A DNA stretch of 64,000 nucleotides, from assembly GCA_963691705.1 (NCBI GenBank), contig OY829542.1:62086427-62150426 (forward strand). Direction: 5' to 3'. The translations under genes were made by a program, and so were the position numbers. Below, piece after piece: positions 33,404-44,104 of the stretch. The DNA comes from Viola odorata (Eukaryota; Streptophyta; Magnoliopsida; Malpighiales; Violaceae). The stretch's first letter is position 1. Each line of letters starts with the position of its first letter. The notes below the pieces were generated by a model, which saw only the letters and a program-made list of their open reading frames with translations, was not told the origin of the DNA and ran no database searches.

Positions 33404-34916
33404 AGCCCGATGGTCATTGGGAATGAGGACATTATAGTTCCTATTGGTGATGTATTAGCATATTTAGCGTAATTGAGTACAAGCTTTGAAAGAGCATCAA
33501 TTTTTGTTGAGAAGTGAACTTGTTTGTCTTATTTTCTCTTTTGACAGTAGTGTAGTTGTAAGCATGAAATCTGAGAGATTTTGACAATTATTTCGGCCGA
33601 AGCAAATGGGGCAATTTGTTTATTAATTATTATGACTTCTTCACATGCTTGTTGCAGTTTTAGTCTTGGATTGCTCTGTGTCAGTTTCCGAAACATTTCA
33701 TCTCAAGATTGCATTTCTTAGTGTAATTGTTAATCGTCAATCTGCCATTTCCTTGGCAAGATCTCCACACATTAGTTACCAAAAAATTCCCTTTGAATTG
33801 TGAATTGAACATGTTCTTGGGCTTATGTATGATATCAGCTTGAGCTAACAGGTGATTGTACAAAATCTTCTTGTTGTTTTGATCACTATTTTATTTTACA
33901 AGTCTATTATTCTCTCTTGTTTTTTTTATCTTTGTCGACCAATTCAATGACATGTAAATTCTCTCATTCTGATATAGGGATACTAGATGGGTCACCAGCC
34001 ATCACGATGATTAATATATTAGTCAATTAAAAAGAAGTCGCCTAGTTAATAAAACCATAAAAAATAAAAATGTTGTCATGCCTCGCGTGTTATGTTAAAT
34101 TGTTAATCGATGAAAAAAGAAATGTTGTCATGCCTCACGTGTCACGTGATATGTTAACCGATGAATAAAGCTAACGATTTTACTATAGTAATAGATTATT
34201 GGAGTTTATCTTTTTTATATCATGCTTTTTTTGAAAATTAAATAAATAAATGTAAAAATGAGAGGTATACATTTAAGTAAGAAAATTCAGTAAAAATGTT
34301 AGTATTTTTAGGATTGCTCGATTGATATTCTGCAACTTCTCCCGCGATAAAAACAAAGAAAGACTACTGACTCAATTCTTTTCTTCTATTTTTTAAAGAT
34401 TGAGAAAGTATTCCTCCATATCAACGGGAGAAAACTAATCATCATTTCACGACTACATTAAAAGAAAAAATGTTTAGAATATAAAGTTTCTTTATATATA
34501 AGAATCCAACCAATAAAATCGATTAATAATTACATAAATATAGTAGCGTTTGATTCTCAGAATGATTTTTTTAAGAATATAATTTTTTTTATAAAAAGTG
34601 ATTTAAAAGAAAGTTATATTATTTGATTTGATCGATGATGAATGATAAATATACATATAAAATATTAATATCATAATTGTTAAAATATAAAAATTTCCTT
34701 TCAAATTTGGAAGAGTTGAATTCGTCCAGGAGTTTTTTTTAATATTATTTTATTAGTTGATTTATCAAATCTTGAATTTTCATTGGCCGGGTAAAAACCA
34801 AAGGTATTGAGCAACCGATCCGTGGAACAATTCACACTATACATACTAATGCTTATGGTTTGAAAAAAGCAGCTGCTAACTGCAAATTAATTGTAGTCAA
34901 TCTCTGCTAGAAAATA
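33404..34916. other. RPSA 3' UTR and RING-H2 copy A upstream region
   Basis: The first ~250 bp are RPSA 3' flank. From 33652 the sequence is duplicated at 43041 (TTGCAGTTTTAGTCTTGGAT). AT-rich promoter DNA of the RING-H2 gene follows, with GGTTTGAAAAAAGCAGCTGC near 34857 conserved in the second copy. Small open frames here are not conserved as proteins. Confidence 0.55.
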
Positions 34917-36411
34917 ATGGTACTTCTTCTTCCATTCTTTTCACTGTTCTTGATTCACTCGGTGGCAAGCAATGAAACCTGCCGATATTCTTGCAGCCCG
35001 GAAAGCCAATTGGTCATTCGATTCCCGTTCGCTCTCAGTTCTGGAAACGACACCGAATGCAGAAGCTATCCAGGCTTCAACCACCTCATCTCCTGCAACC
35101 AAAGCTACGAATTAGAAGAAACCCAATTGCAAACAGTCCTCAAACTCCCCGAAATCTCGGCCAATTTCATTGTCGAAGTCATCGACTACAGTAACCAAAT
35201 GATCCACATCCAAGACCCAGAAAGCTGCTTAGTCAAACATTTCCTAACCAAATCAGGGTTTGATCTTTCAGGAACTCCCTTCTCGGCCGAATTCCATAGG
35301 ACATTCGCTTTCCTTAATTGCTCAGCTAATTACTCCTCCTCCGTTGCAATGAACAGGGGAGTAAGACAGGTTCCTTGTCTTAGCGGTGGGAATTTCACAG
35401 TTCTTGCCGTGCCCACTTCGGTTTATGAGCAGAACGGATTATCGTATATGCCGCAGATTTGTAGGGAGATTAAGACAAGAGTTCCTGTTCCTGTGTTGTG
35501 GCCTGTCTGGGCTGAAGGTTATACAAGGTTGCTTTGGACTAATCCAAATTGCTTTAGCTGTGAAAACAGTGGAGGAACTTGCAGATTCAATAACCAAGAT
35601 AGTCTTCATCTTGCTTGCGTCAATCTTCCGGTCAGCACAGGTATGTAATCATTCATATTCTAATTCTCCAACGCTATCTTCATATTGGTTTTAATTATTA
35701 TTTTCTAATTCTCCAAAGCTATCTTCATATTAACTTTTTAGTAAACTACTCTACTTGTACAAAATATTACATTTAATCCAAAAGCACAAGTCAACGGAAA
35801 TTGTAAAAAGAGTCAACTAAACGCAAGTTGACAGAATCTAATATATTTCGAGATTACAAGTTTGAATCAAATTCAAATTTAGGAAGGAAAAGAACTATTC
35901 ACTTGGGTGCATAGTTAATTATAATATAATTCATGACTATAATGATAATTAAGAACATCTTATTTCTAAATTGGCAGGTTTCTCAAGAAGTGCAAAATAT
36001 GGTATGGTAATGGGGCTTGGAATCCCAGGACTTTTGTGCATCATTGGGTTCTGTTGCTATTTGAGCAGCAGAGTTAGGGCTTATGGCCGACGTCGCCAAC
36101 CTATAACAGCGTTGTCCGGCGGCCCACAACGCTCCATAACAATAATATCAACAGGTTTGGATGGACAAATAATAGAGTCATTCCCCCAAACAGAAGTTGG
36201 TGAGAGCCGGAGATTGCCTAATCCAAGTGATAATACTTGCCCAATATGTTTGTCAGAATACCAATCCAAAGACACGCTAAGAAGCATACCAGAATGCAAC
36301 CACTATTTTCATGCTGCTTGCATAGATGAATGGCTTAAAATGAATGGAACATGCCCACTTTGCCGAAATTCACCTCAAGGATCCTCTTCCCCTTCTACAT
36401 CAGCAGCTTAA
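34917..36411 (+). CDS. RING-H2 finger protein, ATL20/21/22-like (copy A)
   Basis: Two exons, 34917-35640 and 35978-36411 (GT/AG, phase 1), give 385 aa. Signal peptide ~1-19; GUB_WAK-type extracellular domain with cysteines (ETCRYSCSPES, VIRFPFALSSGN, YPGFNHLISCNQ) and a second cysteine block (WTNPNCFSCENSGGTCRF); one TM helix (~250-272, GMVMGLGIPGLLCIIGFCCY); cytosolic RING-H2 at 329-371: CPICL, C-x-H-x2-H as CNHYFH, CIDEWL, CPLCR, all ligands present. Such proteins are membrane E3 ubiquitin ligases with a wall-associated-kinase-like ectodomain. Compared with copy B the 3' end lacks nine bases and has a TCA-to-TAA change, removing the last serine-rich residues; the RING is intact. Confidence 0.9.
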
Positions 36412-36717
36412 TCGTCTCTATCGTCGTCATCACCTTCCACACCATAAAATACTGTGACGATACTTATGTTTCCACATCATAGGGAATACTATGAATAATA
36501 TTCATGTGAGATTTTTTTACCAAACCAATGTTTAAGATTCACACTTTGTACATGTGTATATGTGAAACAAGAAGTGGTATGCTAGTATGTTTAACACAGA
36601 ATAAGAGAAATGTCCATGTCGGATCGGACATAGATGTACAATCGAAAGCATAGTTAGAAACGATGCTTATCGACATGAGTTTATATAAGGGATGATTCGT
36701 TTATTAATTTTGGCAAT
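36412..36717. other. 3' flank of RING-H2 copy A
   Basis: Presumed 3' UTR, highly similar to 45672-45942. Nothing else is recognised. Confidence 0.5.
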
Positions 36718-37590
36718 TCAGACCCTGAAGTGGTCGACAACGAAAAAATCAAATGTCTATACACCAAGTTTAAGAATTTAAAATACCTATCTCCAGATGA
36801 TGTCAAACTGCACCTTTATCGAAAAGGATTCGGGGCAGATCCAGGAATTTAATTCAGGGGGCGGGGTTCGGGGGCAGCGGTCCCGAATATTTTTTTTTTA
36901 GTATTTTAAAGGGAAGACAAGCGAACTAAACGAAAAATTAAAAAAATGCTTAAAAGTATTTATATCCGTCACTAAATAATAAATATTCAAATAAACTTAA
37001 CAAAAACATAAATAAAAAGACAATATATTGATTATACAACGATTACTATGGATTTTCTTATATAATACATCTGCATCTGTACGTATTTTCACAAATTTTT
37101 CTTGCAATGAAATACGTATTTTCACAAATTTTTCTTGCAATGAAGCGATTATGAATTATTTTTTTAAACACTAAGATTTTTTTATTATTTGACGACCCAC
37201 TGAAATAGGCATTGTCATGTTAAAATAATTGGTATTGTTATTCTTATTTAAAGAGAAAAAATAAAATTATGTGATTATTTTTAATAAATAAACATGAGAA
37301 AAAAAAGAGAAAAAGTAAGAGAAATATAATAATAATAATTTTTTTAAAAAAACTGTCCCATGCTCTCTTGAAAGGGCAAGAACTTGGGTACGGCACTTTA
37401 GACCACTTGGTCATCTTAATATTAATGTTTAATATTGCTTAGTAAATTAATATGTTCATTCAATTAAATAAATTTTTTTTATTGGGCTAGGTGGGCTGCC
37501 CTGGGCTGGATCCGCCCCTGTTCGTACAAGCATATCGCACATGACACTTCCATGGTGAAGTAATGTTTTGTAGAAGGCATTGACGGATGC
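36718..37590 (+). pseudogene. CACTA transposase-associated domain remnant, copy A
   Basis: From 36718 one frame reads SDPEVVDNEKIKCLYTKFKN and KLHLYRKGF, the N-terminal transposase-associated domain of plant En/Spm (CACTA) proteins with its cysteine and KxHLYRxGF signature. It is interrupted at ~36832 by a hAT-like element and resumes at 37521 for only a few dozen bases. No catalytic domain or CACTA ends are present. Confidence 0.6.
36833..37520. mobile_element. hAT-like non-autonomous insertion
   Basis: The insertion is defined by comparison with unit B, where the same sequence runs uninterrupted (AAAGGATTCGTGCAGGCATA across 57512). Its ends are GGGCAGATCCAGGAATTTAA and, inverted, CAGGGGCGGATCCAGCCCAG, sharing GATCCAG. 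TTCG occurs at both insertion borders. Ends of this GGGGCGGATCCAG type occur in plant hAT-like elements; the target duplication length is unclear. No transposase frame. Confidence 0.55.
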
Positions 37591-37594
37591 CAAT

Positions 37595-38148
37595 TTTTTT
37601 TTTTTACTAAGCCCAGGCCCTGCCTCATCCCTCTCCATGCTCTCCTCGACCAAATCCCTCTTCTCAACGACCAAATCCCTCCTCTCCTCAACCAAATCCC
37701 AAATTTTCACCAAGCCCAGCCACGCCTCTGCCGCCCAGCCAAGCCACTGCCCGACTGCCGCCCAGCCAAGCCACTGCCCGACTGCCGCCGCTCCACCTAT
37801 CTCTCCCTCTGCTCCGCCAGCCTCCCTTTTCTGGATTACGTGAGTTCCTGCAAATATTACAACATCTATTTATGTATTCATTTATGTAATTAAATATATT
37901 TACAACATCTGTTTCTTTGATCTGTCTATTTACTCGTTCGGATCATTTAATTTTACTTGATTTGATTTTTTTATGGGTTTGGAATTTGGATAAGAGCAAT
38001 GATATTTTACATGTGTGTGTATATCATATCATGCATATAAGACGCTCGACAAAATGCGTGAGAGTTATTATCTTGCTCTACTTTTTAACAACTGTTAAAA
38101 TATAGTTAAGTGATGCTCTTTCAAGGATGTTAACTTTCTCACTCTTAG
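37595..38148. other. Unit-A-specific DNA replacing the OXA1 5' half
   Basis: About 480 bp (to ~38078) have no counterpart in unit B. They start with a T12 tract, followed by proline/serine-codon-rich DNA with a 25-bp tandem duplication (CAGCCAAGCCACTGCCCGACTGCCGCC repeat near 37735-37790). A poly(A) read on the reverse strand hints at a retroposed insert, but no target duplication was identified. OXA1 homology resumes at about 38079 in intron 3. Confidence 0.4.
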
Positions 38149-39279
38149 GATATGGACCCCAATGCTGTTGCTGAGAGCCATAAAGAACTTAAAAGGCTTT
38201 TCAAGGAGTAAGCATCTGTATGCACCTGTCCGTTTTTCATATTTTTATTTTAGCTTTTGATATTGACAATCTGTGCATGTCGGCTTTAACTTTTTATGGA
38301 TGTCAAGCTTGTAAAACTTCGGTGTGCTATTTTCTGAAGCTTTTGATTCTATGGATATTCATTTCATTATAATTTGCAAATTGTAGGTTTGGTGTGAGTC
38401 CTGTTACTCCATTAAAGGGGTTGTTTATTCAAGCTCCTATTTTCATCAGTTTTTTCCTCGCGGTAAATTAAATTTCCGTGTTTGCAATAACCTTCATATA
38501 ATAAGGTCTTGATGTTAGATCGATTCTTCCCATTAACATGGTTCTCCAGATTTCCAACATGGCAGAAAAAGTTCCATCCTTCCAAACGGGTGGAGCATGC
38601 TGGTTCGTTGATCGGACGACACCTGATAGTTTATACATCTTCCCAATATTGACTGGGTTAAGTTTCTTGATAACAGTGGAGGTAGGTCCTTGTTTTGTCA
38701 AAGAATTGATGGGACTGCATAATTGCTTCATCGGTTTAAGAAAAGAGTATTAAGTATTTCATTATGTTCTGTTAGCGTTTTATACCTTTTTACTTCATGT
38801 TTCTTTATGTCAATTGTATATGAGTGGGTTTTTATTACTCTCTAAACTTCTGGCTGTTCCTTAGTGCAACATGCAAGGTTTGGAAGGAAATCCTGTTGCT
38901 AGCACCATGAAAAAAGTTTCCAGGGTTTTTGCTGTTCTTTCAGTTCCATTGACCATGCATTTCCCTATATTCTACCATCACTTAACTCATGGTAGTTTCC
39001 GTGGCATGGCATGTATGATCTTAATCACACAGTCATCTGAGATTTAGGCTATACTATCTGATTCCTTTTCACTTGCTTTTACCCTGCAACATCATACATC
39101 CCGTTCTATTTTAGGCTGATACCTTCTTTTATGAAGTTGGTCACTCAGTCGATGGTTTAAGAATGATGTTTTGAAACAAAGCCATCATTGAAGTTCATCT
39201 TATTACTTCAATTTATACCTGCAGGCTATATTTTGCTACTGGATCACTTCCAAGTTGTTTTCCCTCGGATATGGTCTAG
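38149..39279 (+). pseudogene. Partial OXA1 copy (exons 4-8 only)
   Basis: Exon counterparts of the OXA1 gene: 38149-38207, 38387-38462, 38550-38681, ~38865-38970 and 39225-39279. They encode DMDPNAVAESHKELKRLFKE, FGVSPVTPLKGLFIQAPIF, ISNMAEKVPSFQTGGACWF and AIFCYWITSKLFSLGYGL. Exons 1-3 with promoter and mitochondrial targeting sequence are missing, exon 9 lies beyond the duplication end, exon 7 has lost one codon, and its splice donor (AAG|GTAACT in the intact gene) is replaced by TATATTCTACC. It cannot make OXA1. Confidence 0.9.
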
Positions 39280-39588
39280 GTCAGTCTTTCCTATCCCTAA
39301 TTTATGAGCAATTGAACTTTTGCTATTTTGCCAAACTCGAAGTTGTTTTTGTCATAAAGTAGAATGAGTTCTTTTAATTATTAATTTAGCCCGATGTTAT
39401 ACCATCTCTATTTTGGTTATTTTGCCAAATTCGTAGGGGTGTACACGGCCCGGTCCGATCTGGTTCTTGGGCTAGAACTGAACCGGACTGGAATTTTTTT
39501 TTAAAAAAAAATGTATTTAAAATAATAAATAAAAGGAAAAAAGTGAGAACTTTTAATTGAGTTTAAAAGAAAAAAAAGAAAAAATGTA

Positions 39589-40318
39589 CTCCCTCCGTTA
39601 TAAATTACTTGACGCGGAGGGAGTAATCACGGAGATTAAGAAATGGTCAGAGGGAGTCAGTGGCCCTTGCCACGTGTCAGCCCATCAGAGCATCTTCTTC
39701 CTTGTTTTCTCTCCTTTCTTTCTCTCTCTCTTTTCTTTCCTTCTCCCGCTGTTTGTCAAAAATACTCCCTCTACCATCGTTTTCTGTTCTCACCTCCTCC
39801 ACGGAAAGGAGCGGAAGGACGTCTCGAGTCGGGAGCAGGTGGAACGGTGCCATTCCGAGCTTCCAAACGCCGTCACGCGCCTCCGAAGCAGCCACGTCTC
39901 CGGCCACGCGCCGCCACGCGCCGGCGCGTGCGGCTTCCGATTCGGCCGCGACCACCCTCGTTCTACTCGGCTTGTCATTTCCGGCAAGAATCTATGCTCG
40001 TCGCGCCATTCCGAGCAGCCAAACATGTTTTATTTTCGATTTGAAATCGGAGGAGGAAAGATGAGAGAGAAAAACTTTTTCTGATTTTGCTGACACCTTC
40101 TTTTCCATGGCAGAGCAACAAATTTCAAATATGGTCCTTTAAGTTTTTCGTTTCCCTCTTAGTCCATGTGTGACACGTCAGTTTTGGCCGATTGACGCGT
40201 CGTTTCGGGGGCAAAATTGTAAAACAAAAAAGTAAGTGGGCACGTTTATCTAAGGCGACAAGTAATATCAGCTTGCCAAAAACGCCCCAAAACGACATGT
40301 ATTTTATAACGGAGGGAG
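39589..40318. mobile_element. Stowaway-type element nested in the hAT element
   Basis: Termini CTCCCTCCGTTATAAAT and, inverted, CTCCCTCCGTTATAAAAT, flanked by TA on both sides. At 730 bp it is long for a Stowaway MITE, and its interior has a strikingly GC-rich patch (~39780-39990) rich in CACGCGCC, unlike the AT-rich surroundings. This patch may be captured gene DNA. Open frames in it are not recognisable proteins. Confidence 0.75.
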
Positions 40319-41308
40319 TATAATACATTAGTAATTTAAACATTAATACAATTTAAATTAAAAGCATAAAACTCTAAACAATTAGTAATTTTTTATTTTA
40401 TGACAATTGACACGATTCTCTCTTTCAACATGGTCATAACTTTTTATTTTATGACAATATTTTTCAATTAATGTAGAGTATTTTCAAAATAAGATAGTGC
40501 CCAGTATTTATCTCCGTATTAAATGTGGTTAATTCCCTTAATAAATTGCCTAATTTTTTTACCAATAGATTTCAGATTTATTTAACTTAAATTATGAAAT
40601 TCAAATCTTTTGGCAAACAAAAACTGTTGCCATTATTAAATTTTCCAAAATTAACACACTAATTTGGCCCAAAACCAGTTTGGAAAATTTAAAATGTTGA
40701 ATCATATTGATGAGCCAAAAATGAAGTCTTAAATTGATCTATTTTTGGCAATTAAATCGCCAAATTTCAAAATTAATTTCCTTAATTTAACATGCTTAAA
40801 ATGTGCCTTAGAATTTTGAAACCATTAATTGGTCACCGAAGCAAAATTGGGTTCCAACCAAATTGAAACATTCACTCTAATTTCATCAATAATTCTAAAC
40901 GGAAGCTGTAATGTGGGAAGAGAGAACGTAATTAATGGGATCATTAGCTAGGAGTTAAGTTGGATTAGAAAACGGAATTATCATAGATAATAGTAAAACG
41001 AAAAGTATTATTTTATTACTAGTATGTGCCATGTTAACTATATAAATACCTATTAAAATTTTATTTGTTAGTTCTTACTACGGAGAAAATGTTTTTCCCT
41101 CATAATAATTCTCATATAACTTCCTTATTAAAATTTTGTATTTAAAATAACAAATAAAAAGAAAAAAAATGAGTACTTTTAATTGAATTTAAAAGAAAAA
41201 AAAAAGAAAAATGCATAGAGGAATTTTAATATAGGTTAGGAGGAAAAAGGAAAGAGGCGGAGTTAAGTTTAGAAAGAAAAAAGAAAGTAAGAAAGTGGGA
41301 GCCAAGAG

Positions 41309-42035
41309 TAGGGGTGTTCATCGGTCGGTACGGTAATTTTTCGGTATAAAAATTTCGGTATTCGGTATATCGAACTAGAAAAATTAAATACCGTACCATA
41401 GTTTCTATTGATCAATACCGTTACCATATTTCCGAAATAATTTCGGTACGGTATTACGATAATACCGAATAACATACAAATAAATTAAAAAATCATAGAA
41501 TCAGAACAAATAGTGAAGCCTGTCCCATTGATTTTCTCCAAATAACCGTGGAGTATCAAATTTAGATCACAAATTCTCCAAACACTACTAATATATCAAT
41601 GTTTCCGGTCCAAGAAGGTTATCAGCAAACAGCAAACAAACTGATCAAATTAAGTGTATTTGATCCATGAAATCCATTCCCAGCTATTAAATACGGTGTG
41701 GGCTTAAGGTTGGAGTTGGACGCGTCTGAGAGAGCTTAAGGTTGCTCACTTAATTACAATGGGCTTATCACTTATCACTTATGGGCTTCAAGTTTCAATT
41801 ATTGGAGAGGAGCGAAGGATATAGATTAGGCTCAAGTTATATAGCTGCCTTATATAAAAAAAAAAACACAAGTACAGTACCTGCAAATTTGGATACCATA
41901 TCGTACCGAACAAAGTTCAGTTGGTAATTCGGTATACCGAACAGTAAAAATTCTAAAAAAAATACCGACCGAATATAGTAAATTTCGGTACGGTATTACG
42001 GTAATTTCAGTTCGGTCGGTATTTGAACAACCCTA
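41309..42035. mobile_element. Second hAT-like element nested in the hAT element
   Basis: Ends TAGGGGTGTTCATCGGTCGG and, inverted, TAGGGTTGTTCAAATACCGA. Flanks GCCAAGAG (41301) and ACCAAGAG (42036) match at seven of eight bases, a near-perfect hAT target duplication. Both ends are rich in TTCGGTACGG/ACCGTACC motifs that form extended subterminal repeats. Non-autonomous. Confidence 0.75.
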
Positions 42036-42268
42036 ACCAAGAGGATTTGAATCTCTCTCCCCTTTAATATAATATGTGATGAGTTAACCATTAAACCAAA
42101 TGAAAACTATATATATATATTTCCGGTTTCCTGGTTCTTGGATTTTGAAGGTTGAAGAACCGGAACTATCCGGTCCGGGTAAAAAAAAAAAAAGACGGAC
42201 CGGTCTGGTTCGGGTAAAAAAAGAGTGGTTCTCGTTCAGCCCGGTTCTTGTACACCCCTACAAATTCG

Positions 42269-42448
42269 AAGTCCTCCCTAAACTCATTACTTCTTAATAA
42301 TTATTGTAAATCCGCACGCAACGCCCGTGGATTTAAGGTTTAGGGGGAGGACTTACATGATTTGCTGCATCAAAATAGAGAATGCAATGTGTCATAAAGA
42401 AGAGAATGCAATGTTTATTAAGAAGTAATGAGTTTAGGGAGAGGACTT
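42269..42448. repeat. Fold-back element in OXA1 intron 8 sequence (unit A)
   Basis: Left arm 42269-42300 (AAGTCCTCCCTAAACTCATT...) is complementary to right arm 42415-42448 (...AATGAGTTTAGGGAGAGG). A partial third copy of the arm (TTTAGGGGGAGGACTTACAT) lies between. The same structure exists in unit B at 61904-62077. Confidence 0.75.
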
Positions 42449-43005
42449 ACATGATTTGCTGCATCTTTCATTTTTGATCTTGTCCTCTTTAATTTGACGA
42501 AATAGGATGCGATTTTATACATTGTACAGGTTTGTTTCAATGCAAGTAGTTTACACATTTGCACACAACCTGAATTTTTTCACTCCACATAGGAGTTTGA
42601 TAAATTGACCGGAGTTGGGCATGTAACAATTTTTTAAAGAGAGAATACCTTTCCTAAGATAGGGAAGTGTCCTTTTAATATGTGTCTTTTGAAATAAATA
42701 TTGCCAAGAGTTTTATTTGTTGAAAAGAAATTGATTGTGGTTTAAATTCTATTTGTTTAGAAAATTAAGAGACATCTTTTTATTGAAAGGTTTTTTTATA
42801 ACAATTATGTTGATTATTTGTTGCAATATAAATAATACATAAAACATAATAAACTAAATGACACCTCTTAGTAAAAATGTACGTAATTTTAAACTTTTTA
42901 AAGACTTATCATTTCTAATACTAAATGGTAACTTCTTTTCCATAGATAATTCATTAAACATTCAATATTACATGGCAATCAACTAACCCTTTATAATTCT
43001 TACGT
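42449..43005. other. OXA1 intron 8 sequence without genes (unit A)
   Basis: AT-rich, collinear with 62078-62780 apart from small insertions. Nothing coding. Confidence 0.6.
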
Positions 43006-43040
43006 GGATCTAATGAGCAACACCATAGCTAAGTGCTGGA
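43006..43040. other. Filler DNA at the tandem duplication junction
   Basis: Unit A ends GTGGAT at 43009 and unit B begins TTGCAG at 43041. The bases 43006-43036 are identical to 24069-24099 in the same orientation. GGAT at the start is shared by both sources (microhomology). Confidence 0.85.
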
Positions 43041-43289
43041 TTGCAGTTTTAGTCTTGGATTGCTCTGTGTCAGTTACCGAAACATTTCCTCTCAAGATTG
43101 CATTCCTTAGTGTAATTGTTCATCGTCAATCTGCCATTTCCTCTGCAAGATCTCCACATATTAGTTACCAAAAAATTCCCGTTGAATTGTGAATTGAACA
43201 TGTTCTTGGCCATATGCATGATATCAGCTTGAGCTAACATCTTTTGCTGGAAAATAAGATGATTGTACAAAGTCTATTTTCTCTTGTTT

Positions 43290-44104
43290 TTATGTTTGTC
43301 GACCAATTCAATTTAAATGTTAATATCTTTAGTATCGCTCCATTGATATTCCGCTACTTTCTTATATTTTATTATTATCTCTTTGGTCATATTAGACTAT
43401 TGCTGCCGTTGATTACACAACTTCTCCTGTCCAGGCGCGACCGACTCAATTTTTTTCTTCAATTTTTTTTATTTTTTAAAGATTGCGTGGAATTTCCTCC
43501 GTTGAGAAAACTAATCATCAATTCACCGACTACATTAAAAGAAAAAATGTTTAGAATCCAACCAATAAAATCGATTAATAACTACACAAATATAGTAGTG
43601 ATTGGTTCTTAAATTGACTTTTTTTTCTCTAGAAAATATAGTAGTGATTGATGATCAATGATAAATATACATATAAAATATTAATATCATAATTGTTAAA
43701 ATATCAAAATTTCCTTTCAAATTTGAAAGTTGAATTGGTCCCTTTTTTTTCTCAAGAATCACTTGAACTTTGAAGAGACTTTTTTATATTTCAGATCTTG
43801 AATTTTCATTGGATCCGGGTATTGAGCAACCAATTCAGTAGAACAATTTAAAAGATAAAACAGTATCATTAATTTTTTCTTGCTCGTTCCAAACGCTTGA
43901 GATGAATCAAACACGGTAAAATTAAAATTGAGAATTTGACGTTCCAGTTCGTAGGATAAACGGAATACCATATCCATAAAACGGCTGTGTTTGTCTTTCA
44001 CGCTATAAAGAAAAATTCTCAACATGTATAACATTCTAATGCTTATGGTTTGAAAAAAGCAGCTGCTAACTGCAAATTATTTGTAGTCAGTCTGCTAGAA
44101 AATA
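43290..44104. other. Upstream region of RING-H2 copy B
   Basis: AT-rich, mostly collinear with 33880-34916. About 220 bp (43790-44030) differ from copy A, so the proximal promoters are not identical. No gene is seen. Confidence 0.5.

Larger units (their letters stand above)
39434..42260. mobile_element. 2.83-kb hAT element with perfect 8-bp target duplication
   Basis: Ends TAGGGGTGTACACGGCCCGG and, inverted, TAGGGGTGTACAAGAACCGG. Flanks CAAATTCG (39426-39433 and 42261-42268) are identical, and unit B has the empty site with a single CCAAATTCGAAG at ~61896. The interior carries two further nested elements and a ~90-bp direct repeat (TTTTAATTGARTTTAAAAGA at ~39551 and 41176). No transposase is recognised, so it is non-autonomous. 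Confidence 0.85.
33652..43009. repeat. Tandem duplication unit A
   Basis: Collinear with 43041-62783. Shared in order: 33.65-33.9 kb flank, RING-H2 gene, CACTA remnant, OXA1 exons 4-8 and intron 8 up to TTCTTACGTGGAT. Differences are private insertions (hAT-like element in the CACTA remnant, hAT nest in OXA1 intron 8) and replacement of the OXA1 5' half by ~480 bp of other DNA. Confidence 0.9.

Noticed and set aside
37580..37843. Pro/Ser-rich frame in unit A
   Set aside because: Low complexity, built on a 25-bp duplication, no counterpart elsewhere.
39557..40084. Overlapping open frames in the Stowaway element
   Set aside because: GC-rich DNA open in several frames on both strands; no recognisable domain.
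43070..43270. 66-codon reverse frame similar to 33681-33863
   Set aside because: Conserved only because the DNA is duplicated; substitutions do not favour the protein and no domain is recognised.
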